Positions 43,813 to 50,034 of a DNA stretch of 50,034 nucleotides are shown one piece after another. The notes beneath the pieces are model-generated. The model was not told where the DNA came from, did not search any database, and saw nothing but the letters and a program-made list of their open reading frames with translations. The stretch's first letter is position 1. The number at the start of each line of letters is the position of its first letter. Source of the stretch: CAYVWB01 sp964455395. GTDB taxonomy: Bacteria; Desulfobacterota; Desulfovibrionia; Desulfovibrionales; Desulfovibrionaceae. Location: NCBI GenBank assembly GCA_964455395.1, contig CAYVWB010000030.1, positions 1-50,034 on the forward strand. Direction: 5' to 3'. The position numbers and the translations under genes were made by a program.

Positions 43813-44492
43813 GGCGTGACGTCCATCAAGCCCCCCCCTTCCAGGACGAGAGGGCGCGGATTCCCGAGTTCATCATGCGCGGGCTGCAGATAGCAGGGGG
43901 CCACGGGACGACCGATCACTCGGATTTTCTCCTCCGGAACGCCGTACAATTCGACCAGGTCGCGCTTCTCCGCCGACGCGATGGAGAAAATGCGATACGC
44001 GCCATGGTACACCGCGTGCTCCACCGCCTCTCGTTGCGACGCCTGCCCGGCGGCCCCCCGCAAGCGCCGTCCTTTGCCGTTGGAGATCACCGTATGGACG
44101 TAGGGCGCGCCAATGCGCCCGGCGAGGTCCATGGCGGCGCGTCCGGAGTTCCAGTAGACGCTGTGGAGCACGCTGGGGGGTCGCTCCATGCGCGCGATGA
44201 CGTCTTCAATGGCCGCCACTGTGGCGTCGTGGAGGCCGTTCAGTTCCCGTTTGTCGAGCGGGCCGGGGGGGCCTATGTCGATACGGAAGAGTTTCGTCAA
44301 GGGGCTGATGACGAGTTCGGGTTCGTGCTGGGGCGAGCTCCTGCGGGTGACCACGACGCACTGTCGTCCGCGGCTGGCGAGTCCGGCTGCGAGTTCCCGG
44401 ACATAGGCGTGGGTGCCTCCGCCTTCGCCCACGCCTGACGGCGCGCTGGGGTCGGCATGGAGGGTGATGACAAGAACGACGCTGTCGTTCAT
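43809..44492 (-). CDS. GT4 glycosyltransferase N-terminal half (227 aa)
   Basis: The sequence is a typical acceptor-binding N-terminal Rossmann domain of a GT-B enzyme: VVLVITLHADPSAP, the loop GVGEGGGTHAYVRELAAGLASRGRQ, VLHSVYWNSGRAAMDLAGRIGAPYV and the end of the domain EKIRVIGRPVAPCYLQP. It stops just where a normal GT4 protein would enter the linker to the second half ('yvGrl…KG'). That second half is encoded at 41118-42836, on the far side of the radical SAM gene. The two halves probably assemble into one enzyme. The ATG at 44492 overlaps the deacetylase stop (ATGA) and its own stop overlaps the radical SAM start, so the arrangement looks stable and coupled, not like a broken gene. Confidence 0.8.
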   Translation of the reverse strand: MNDSVVLVITLHADPSAPSGVGEGGGTHAYVRELAAGLASRGRQCVVVTRRSSPQHEPELVISPLTKLFRIDIGPPGPLDKRELNGLHDATVAAIEDVIARMERPPSVLHSVYWNSGRAAMDLAGRIGAPYVHTVISNGKGRRLRGAAGQASQREAVEHAVYHGAYRIFSIASAEKRDLVELYGVPEEKIRVIGRPVAPCYLQPAHDELGNPRPLVLEGGGLMDVTP

Positions 44493-45112
44493 GGCAAATC
44501 CCTCAGCCGGGGCCAGCGTCCCAGCAGGTCGAAGGGGTGGAAGCTCTCCGCGTAGTCGCACCGAGCGCGCATGCCTTGGACCGCGCAGGCGTGCCGGGCC
44601 ATCCGGAGAAGATCGGGCGGCGACTGGGAACGGTGTTTCCCGAGGGCGGCTGCTTTTCTCTCCCAGGTATCGGTGATGTCCACCAACATCGACCAAGCGG
44701 TAGGGGAGCGGGTCAGATAGTACGTTTCGAAGTGATACCACCGCGCGGGGTAGCGCTGGCGATGGCGGTGTCGCGTGAGGGCGCGCATGACTTCACGACA
44801 GACTTCCTGGTGCTCGGGATGAGGGTCATAAGGGGGATGCGTGATCAGCACATCGGGCGTACAGGCGGCGAGCAGTTCCAGGATCCATTCGCAGCAGCCC
44901 CGTTCGTCCTCTTTGAACACGGGCATGAACCCGAGAACGGTCGCCGCCTCATGGGTTTCGCGTTGTCGTTCGGGGGTATGGCCGGCAATGCCCACGACCG
45001 TCCGCACCCCATGGTCGGCCCACCGCGCGATGGTCCCGCCCGCCCATAATTCCGCATCGTCGCAATGGGCCGTGCACAGCAAGACATGGCGCGCTTCTTT
45101 GTCAAAAGTCAT
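44489..45112 (-). CDS. PIG-L family deacetylase (207 aa)
   Basis: The N-terminal zinc motif reads LLCTAHCDDAELWAGGTI, where the family has AHPDDE; the Pro is Cys, while His, both Asp and a following Glu are present. The second motif, ITHPPYDPHPEHQEV, supplies the third His ligand. PIG-L enzymes remove acetyl groups from GlcNAc-type sugars, and together with a GT4 transferase they make bacillithiol, mycothiol or glycolipid and natural-product sugars. Here it leads an operon with a split GT4, a radical SAM enzyme and a kinase-like domain, so an amino-sugar compound is a plausible product; that is inference. The start at 45112 lies inside the 23-bp element, and no Shine-Dalgarno is present. Confidence 0.85.
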   Translation of the reverse strand: MTFDKEARHVLLCTAHCDDAELWAGGTIARWADHGVRTVVGIAGHTPERQRETHEAATVLGFMPVFKEDERGCCEWILELLAACTPDVLITHPPYDPHPEHQEVCREVMRALTRHRHRQRYPARWYHFETYYLTRSPTAWSMLVDITDTWERKAAALGKHRSQSPPDLLRMARHACAVQGMRARCDYAESFHPFDLLGRWPRLRDLP

Positions 45113-45130
45113 GGATAATTTATAGTTATC
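45108..45130 (-). repeat. 23-bp inward-facing element, right copy (includes the PIG-L start codon)
   Basis: Reverse-complement copy identical to 37844-37866. The identity ends within five bases on either side, so it is a discrete element. Confidence 0.85.
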
Positions 45131-45284
45131 CACACTGCGGCACACGGGGAGAGGGGAAATGAAGGGGTTCCTGGCTGTGCGCACGACCCTGACGACGGCG
45201 TGAGAGGGTCCGGAAAAACACCTGGGTCCTTCGAAGTCGACCGACACCTCGCGACCACAGCCGCCCTGTCATGAATCCGCGACC

Positions 45285-45317
45285 CAGCGTCTCCGCGCCC
45301 CCCCCCACGGTCCGCTG
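45285..45317. other. Imperfect hairpin with C9 loop upstream of PIG-L
   Basis: CAGCG (45285-45289) pairs with CGCTG (45313-45317) and CCG with CGG inside, around a 12-nt loop containing C9. On the minus strand the loop would be G9. The rest of the 45113-45400 gap shows no gene and no clear terminator for the transporter. Confidence 0.4.
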
Positions 45318-45400
45318 ACCAGCAAGTCGCCAACACGCGTGGCGCGCCGTGCACACCACACCGCGCGCAGAACCCGCCTGTCGGGAGCGACGCCCCGGCC

Positions 45401-47731
45401 TCAGACCAAGGCGTTTTCCCGCCGGGAATCCAGGGCGAACAGCGCTGCCGTGCGCACCCGGTCGCACCGCGCGCGCAGCGACCCGATGTCCACAGGCGCG
45501 GTCATGCTGAATATGGTGATCTCCGGGCGGGATGCGCCACGCTCCAGGCCGGGGTCCAGAGCTTCCTCGCTCTCCACTGCGCGCAGGAAGGCGTTGGGGA
45601 TGCGCGCCAGCTCAACCACGGCGCGCAGGTACTCCAGGGCTTCCGGTCGTTCCGCGGCATCCTCCAGCCGGGCGGTGATGGTGAGCTGCGCCGGCCAATT
45701 GCGCTTCAATTTGTAAGCCAGCAGCATGGCCAGGTCCGCCTCGTCCAGGTCCGTGCCGATGCGCCAGCCGTCGCCGGGTCTGTCCAAAACAAGATGCACG
45801 GCCCGTTCGTCGCGAGCGTGTGTTTTCAGGGCGTCTTCGACAGGAGCGTCGTCGCCCTCGGCCGGTTCCGGCGCCACATAGATCAGCGCGCCCAGGTCGT
45901 AGGTTCTGGCGTCTTGCACGAGGCGAGCCATCTCCTCGTCGCGCTCGCGATTGGCTGTCAGCCGCAGGAAGAGCATGTTGGAGCGGAAAAACGCGCCGCC
46001 CAGCGCCTGCAGTCCGGCAGCCACGTTCTCGCTGAAGTCGGCGGCGCGCACCACGGTCCAGGTGGCGAAGACGGAGTCATCCTCCAGCCGCGCGGCCAGG
46101 TCCGGCAGGTTGCGCGTCAGTTCGTCGTAATTGCGCGCACCCGTCAAGCCCAGCAACCGCACGAAGCCCTTGGGGTAGGCCAGATTACGCACCAAGCCGT
46201 AAACCTCCGCGGCTTGGTTGGAGTTCTCCACAGGCACGAGCATGTTCGCTTTCCAGGTCTTTTCACGCGGGCCGGTGAACTGCTCCATTTTCTTGGCTGC
46301 CCATTCCGCCATGGCCACCAGCAGGCCGCTGCGCACATCGCCGAAAGGAGCCTTCAGGTGCTTGCGCATCAGGTAGCCGTGCATGGCCGCCACCACCAGG
46401 ATGGCCACCACACTGAAGAGCGGATTGACGATGAACATCACCGCAAGACAGCCCACCGCGCCAGCCAGAGAGACCGCTCGCGGAATGCGCAACAGGGGAC
46501 GGAAGCTCACCAGTTTGAGGCTTTGCTCCAGCAACACCACCAGATTGATCATGGCGTACGTCAGCAGGAAAAACATGGTGATGAGCGGCGCGATGGCGTT
46601 CAGATTGCGCAAGAGCAGCGCCGCCAGCACGATGGCGCCCGTGGCGAGCATGGCGTTACGCGGTTCGCCGGCAGTGGTCTTCTTCGCGAACCAGGAACTC
46701 CGCGGCAGGATGTTGTGTTCCGCCAAGGCTTGCAGAATGCGCGGCGCCCCCACCATGGAAGAAAGCGCGGAGGAAAACGTCGCGCCCAGCAAACCGCCCA
46801 GAATGGCGGGACCCCACGCCGCCAGATCCACCATGACGGTGTAGTTGTTCGTCAACTGATCCGGAGTGGCGCTGGCCGCCAGCCACCACGCCAGCGCCAG
46901 ATACACCAGCAGGCTGAGGCCGATGGCCGAGAGCGTGCCCACGGGGATGCTGCGACGCGGATTCTTCAACTCGCCGGACATGTTCGCGCCAGCCATGATC
47001 CCCGTGGAGGCCGGAAAGAAGACTGCGAAGACCGCCCAGAACCCCACGCCCTGGAAACCCGTCTCCGGGCTGCCGGGAAAGTCGCCCCACCATTGGATGG
47101 ACTCCGTCATGGAGCCCCCCGCGGCCGCCCAGCCCACCGAGACCAGCGAGCCGATGATGATCGCCAGAATGACGTACTGCACCTTGAACGCCAGCCCCGC
47201 GCTGATGTAGCCGATGCCGAAGATCAACCCGAAAACAATGAAATCCACCATGATGGCGGGATGTTCCGGAAAAATGTATGTCCAGCCGGCGCGGAAGCCG
47301 AAGATGTACATGGCCACGGCCAGCGCCTGGGAAATGTACAAGGGCAAGCCGATGCCGCCCCCCATCTCCAGACCCAGCGATTGCGAAATGATCGAGAACG
47401 CGCCCCCTGACCCGATCCGGATGTTCGTGACGATGGAGGAAAGCGACAGCGCCGTGCACGAGGTGATGGTGAACGAGAGCAGGATGATGAGCCATGCGCC
47501 CAGCAAGCCTGCGTTGCCCACCACCCAGCCTTCACGCAAGTACATGATGACGCCCAAGATCGTGAGCAGCGTGGGCGTGAACACCCCGGGGATGGTCCCG
47601 AAGAGTTTGCCGGCTTGCTTCTGCTCGGCTTTTTCCTCCACGGTTTCGCGTATTTCCTGATCAGCGTCGGATGGCGTGCGCACTTCGCCGTAGGCGGAGG
47701 GCTCGGGGGTCTGGTCATGGGCGGGGGTCAT
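45401..47731 (-). CDS. APC/cation-chloride cotransporter-like permease (776 aa)
   Basis: A cytoplasmic N-terminus (about 40 residues) is followed by 12 helices beginning KLFGTIPGVFTPTLLTILGVIMYLREGWVVGNAG in outline, the signature start of SLC12-type transporters. IRIGSGGAFSIISQSLGLEMGG and FPASTGIMAGANMSGELKNPRRSIPVG are other family hallmarks. A large soluble C-terminal domain (residues about 475-776) resembles the regulatory domain of this family. It would move cations with chloride, or possibly amino acids. The ATG at 47731 has GAGG upstream. It is transcribed away from the glucosidase gene and appears monocistronic. Confidence 0.9.
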   Translation of the reverse strand: MTPAHDQTPEPSAYGEVRTPSDADQEIRETVEEKAEQKQAGKLFGTIPGVFTPTLLTILGVIMYLREGWVVGNAGLLGAWLIILLSFTITSCTALSLSSIVTNIRIGSGGAFSIISQSLGLEMGGGIGLPLYISQALAVAMYIFGFRAGWTYIFPEHPAIMVDFIVFGLIFGIGYISAGLAFKVQYVILAIIIGSLVSVGWAAAGGSMTESIQWWGDFPGSPETGFQGVGFWAVFAVFFPASTGIMAGANMSGELKNPRRSIPVGTLSAIGLSLLVYLALAWWLAASATPDQLTNNYTVMVDLAAWGPAILGGLLGATFSSALSSMVGAPRILQALAEHNILPRSSWFAKKTTAGEPRNAMLATGAIVLAALLLRNLNAIAPLITMFFLLTYAMINLVVLLEQSLKLVSFRPLLRIPRAVSLAGAVGCLAVMFIVNPLFSVVAILVVAAMHGYLMRKHLKAPFGDVRSGLLVAMAEWAAKKMEQFTGPREKTWKANMLVPVENSNQAAEVYGLVRNLAYPKGFVRLLGLTGARNYDELTRNLPDLAARLEDDSVFATWTVVRAADFSENVAAGLQALGGAFFRSNMLFLRLTANRERDEEMARLVQDARTYDLGALIYVAPEPAEGDDAPVEDALKTHARDERAVHLVLDRPGDGWRIGTDLDEADLAMLLAYKLKRNWPAQLTITARLEDAAERPEALEYLRAVVELARIPNAFLRAVESEEALDPGLERGASRPEITIFSMTAPVDIGSLRARCDRVRTAALFALDSRRENALV

Positions 47732-48307
47732 GGCGGCCTCGTCTTGTGCTCGATGGTGGACGCAAACAGCGGCTACAGCGGAAATGCGCCGCCGGCGCGC
47801 GGACGGGGAATTTCACTCTGCCATTAGCAACGGAAGGCCGGGCGATGTAAAGGCGGGGCCAGACGACAGACGCAAGACCATCAACGGACAATATCAATAA
47901 TAACAGCAGCATAAACAGCAACACGATGCCCCCGCGGGGGAATATCGGGGAGACCCGCCGGCGTTGGCGGCGCTGGGCGAGGCCGATGGCACACTCGATT
48001 CCTTACCCGTTGTGTAACCAGTTTACAGACACGGCCAGCGGGTCATGGTATGCAAGAAGACACGAGGCCCTGCCGCCACGCGCTGGCCGCCCGAGGCGCA
48101 TGCTCGCCATGGCCCAACGCGTACGCCGATCCAGCCGGCCGACGCATACGGCTGACGTTGTCAGGCGGCGGGCAAGGCGTTGATTCGGGGCGCGTTCTCG
48201 GTCTGGAAAATGAACACGGCTCGAGAATGCCCAGGGCCGGTCGACCCTGTCCGAGGCGTACTCGGGGCGTACCCGAGGCGTACTCGTCGCATACCCATGG
48301 GGGAAGC
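47732..48307. other. 576-bp divergent intergenic region
   Basis: No convincing gene is seen. It includes an AT-rich segment (47870-47925), a perfect palindrome CCCCCGCGGGGG (47929-47940) and, at its right end, the phased repeats at 48252-48294. It should hold the promoters of both flanking genes; I could not place a clear one. Confidence 0.5.
48252..48294 (+). promoter_or_regulatory. Four GCGTAC/GCATAC repeats phased at 11 bp
   Basis: GCGTAC occurs at 48256-48261, 48267-48272 and 48278-48283, and GCATAC at 48289-48294, each 11 bp after the last. The first and third lie in the identical palindromic unit CGAGGCGTACTCG (48252-48264, 48274-48286). The series ends 13 bp before the glucosidase ATG. 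Confidence 0.65.
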
Positions 48308-50034
48308 ATGCTCGCGGAACACAAGCGTCTGGAGGCGCATCGGCAGGGGCGTGAGGATTGGCGCCAGTGGGGGCCCTATGTGGCGGAACGCGCCTGGGGC
48401 ACGGTCCGCGAGGACTACAGCGCCGCCGGCGACGCCTGGGGGCATTTCCCCCATCACCACGCCCCGGTGCGCGCTTATCGCTGGAATGAAGACGGTCTGG
48501 CAGGCCTCTGCGACGAGCAACAGCGCCTCTGCCTCGCCCTCACGCTCTGGAACGGCCGCGATCCCATCCTGAAGGAGCGCGCCTTCGGCCTCACCGGACC
48601 GCAAGGCAATCACGGCGAGGACGTCAAGGAATACTTCTTCTATCTGGACGCCACGCCCAGTCACAGCCGCCTGCGTTTTCTCTACAAGTACCCCCAGGCG
48701 GCGTTCCCCTACGCTCGTCTGGTGGAGGAGAACGCCCGCCGCGGCAAGCACGAGGACGCCTTCAGCCTCCTGGACAGCGGCGTCTTCCACGACAATCGCT
48801 ACTTCGACGTGGACGTGGAGTACGCCAAGGCCGGGCCGAAGCGCATCCATGCGCGCATCACCGTGACGAACCGCGGTCCCGAAGCCGCCATCCTGCACGC
48901 ACTGCCGACCCTCTGGTTCCGCAATACGTGGAGCTGGGGCGAAGACGCCGCGCCGCCGACGCTGGCGGCCCTCCCAGCGACAGCCACCCCGCACACCGCC
49001 GCCTGGGCCGTCCGCGCCAGCCATCCCGAGCTGGGCGACTATTCCCTCTACGGCCGCGACGCGGCGCAGCTCCTCTTCACCAACAACGAGACCAACCATC
49101 AGGCCGCTTTCGGTTCGCCCAACGCCTCCGAGTACGTGAAGGACGCCTTCCACCGCCGCGTCATCCATGGTGAAGAAGCGGCCGTGAATCCTGCACAGGA
49201 AGGCTCCAAGTGCGCGGCGTGGCGCGAGTTGGCGCTGGGGCCCGGGGAGAGCGCGCAGATCGACCTTGTGCTCTGCGAAGGCGCCATGGACGCGCCCTTC
49301 CGGGACCACGACGCCGTGTTGATCGAGCGTCTGACCGAAGCCGACGCCTTCTTCGCCGACCTCGCGCCACACCTGACGCCCGGCAGCGAGGACGCCCGCA
49401 TCTTCCGGCAAGCGGCAGCCGGCATGATCTGGTGCAAACAGTTCTTCCATTACGATGTGGCGCGCTGGGAGGCAGGCGATCAGTTCCCACCGCCGCCGCA
49501 CCGTGGGTCCATCCGCAACGGCGACTGGCGTCACCTGAAGGCCAAGGACGTGCTTTCCATGCCGGATTCCTGGGAATACCCCTGGTTCGCGGCGTGGGAC
49601 CTCGCCTTCCACTGCATCGTCTTCTCCATCATCGACATCGACTTCGCCAAAGACCAGTTGGAACTGCTGTTGAACGACCGTTACCTGCACCCCAAAGGGC
49701 AGGCGCCGGCCTACGAATGGAGTTTTGACGACGCCAATCCGCCCGTACACGCCATGGCCGTGCTGGAAATCTTCCGCCGCGAGCGCAAACAACGCGGTCG
49801 GGGCGACCACGCCTTCCTGCGCCGGGCGTTCAACAAGCTGGTGATGTATTTCACCTGGTGGCTGAACCGCAAGGACGCGTCCGGCGCGAACGTCTTCGAA
49901 GGCGGCTTCCTGGGGCTGGACAACATCTCCGTCTACGACCGCTCCAAGCCGCTGCCACCGGGATATTCGCTCAAGCAGGCCGACGCCACGGGCTGGATGG
50001 CGATGTTCTCCTTGAACATGACGGGCATCGCCGT
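48308..50034 (+). CDS. GH63-like alpha-glucosidase, N-terminal part (gene runs past the window end)
   Basis: At least 575 residues are encoded without a stop. The N-terminal beta-rich domain (YVAERAWGTVREDYS; AWGHFPHHHAPVRAYRWNEDGLAGLCD) and the (alpha/alpha)6 barrel (NGDWRHLKAKDVLSMPDSWEYPWFAAWDLAFHC in outline; RYLHPKGQAPAYEWSFDDANPPVHA) match the bacterial GH63/MGH1-like glucosidases. The Trp-Asp in AAWDLAF is at the catalytic-acid position of the family. There is no signal peptide, so it acts in the cytoplasm, probably on a small glucoside or glucosylated compatible solute. The start at 48308 has GGGGGA upstream; an ATG at 48297 is out of frame. Phased repeats directly precede it. Confidence 0.85.
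   Translation, partial: MLAEHKRLEAHRQGREDWRQWGPYVAERAWGTVREDYSAAGDAWGHFPHHHAPVRAYRWNEDGLAGLCDEQQRLCLALTLWNGRDPILKERAFGLTGPQGNHGEDVKEYFFYLDATPSHSRLRFLYKYPQAAFPYARLVEENARRGKHEDAFSLLDSGVFHDNRYFDVDVEYAKAGPKRIHARITVTNRGPEAAILHALPTLWFRNTWSWGEDAAPPTLAALPATATPHTAAWAVRASHPELGDYSLYGRDAAQLLFTNNETNHQAAFGSPNASEYVKDAFHRRVIHGEEAAVNPAQEGSKCAAWRELALGPGESAQIDLVLCEGAMDAPFRDHDAVLIERLTEADAFFADLAPHLTPGSEDARIFRQAAAGMIWCKQFFHYDVARWEAGDQFPPPPHRGSIRNGDWRHLKAKDVLSMPDSWEYPWFAAWDLAFHCIVFSIIDIDFAKDQLELLLNDRYLHPKGQAPAYEWSFDDANPPVHAMAVLEIFRRERKQRGRGDHAFLRRAFNKLVMYFTWWLNRKDASGANVFEGGFLGLDNISVYDRSKPLPPGYSLKQADATGWMAMFSLNMTGIA

Noticed and set aside
44489..45112. Calling the operon a bacillithiol pathway
   Set aside because: PIG-L and GT4 fit, but there is no BshC-like gene, and the radical SAM and kinase-like parts do not belong to that pathway.
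47715..47924. Short hydrophobic minus-strand frame upstream of the transporter
   Set aside because: Hydrophobic only at the start, then Arg/Pro-rich; no ribosome-binding site, and it overlaps the transporter start region.

Overview
The window is GC-rich chromosomal DNA from a Gram-negative bacterium, most likely one of the Desulfovibrionales. The main evidence is the gene at 19008-20509, which looks like the outer-membrane homotrimeric porin typical of Desulfovibrio. Signal-peptide and lipobox proteins, an RND efflux pump and a sigma-54 activator fit this. The assignment comes from recalled family features, not from a search. A run of ten Ns at 43203-43212 shows that this is a draft assembly.

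Layout. 1-6745: a translationally coupled two-component cluster (end of a hybrid kinase, a multi-PAS kinase, an NtrC-type regulator) and a degenerate receiver protein. 6746-7183: a non-coding array of hairpins with poly-C loops ending in a terminator. 7184-9162: a glycine-zipper lipoprotein, a methyltransferase and a DUF2795-like protein. 9739-18728: an autotransporter-type barrel, a CHASE2 adenylate cyclase with a FecR-like partner, an exported WD40-caspase protein and a CPA2 antiporter. 19008-27147: a frameshifted porin, an RND pump, a YbdG-like mechanosensitive channel and GreA. 27333-30399 (minus): three exported proteins that look CsgG/LpoB-like, under a clear promoter. 30795-34716: an SH3 protein, an M48 protease and a second CHASE2 cyclase. 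35159-37501: a small leader ORF and a CBS-PAS-GGDEF-EAL protein. 37717-45130: a 7.3 kb convergent cassette described below. 45401-47731: a cation-chloride cotransporter-like permease. 48308 to the end: a GH63-like glucosidase that runs off the window.

Most unusual features. (1) Six consecutive hairpins at 6793-7019 have unrelated stems, but each carries a C6-C8 run in its loop, and a Rho-independent terminator follows. Similar C-loop hairpins occur in other intergenic regions, one of them at the predicted 5' end of the mRNA of the minus-strand exported-protein operon. I know of no described RNA of this type. (2) Two identical 23-bp elements, each including a start codon, face inward and bound a cassette. 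One side encodes an Mrr-like nuclease/STAND NTPase/TPR protein of the kind found in antiviral defence. The other side is a coupled four-gene operon: PIG-L deacetylase, N-terminal half of a GT4 glycosyltransferase, radical SAM enzyme, and C-terminal half of a GT4 glycosyltransferase fused to a kinase-like domain. The two units overlap tail to tail by 11 bp. This may be an undescribed defence or modification system. (3) Four copies of GCGTAC/GCATAC at exactly 11-bp spacing lie just before the glucosidase start.

The window is dominated by signalling (two kinases, a sigma-54 regulator, two cAMP cyclases, one c-di-GMP enzyme) and envelope functions (porin, efflux, channel, lipoproteins, protease). 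Long antisense reading frames are common because of the high GC content and were not annotated.
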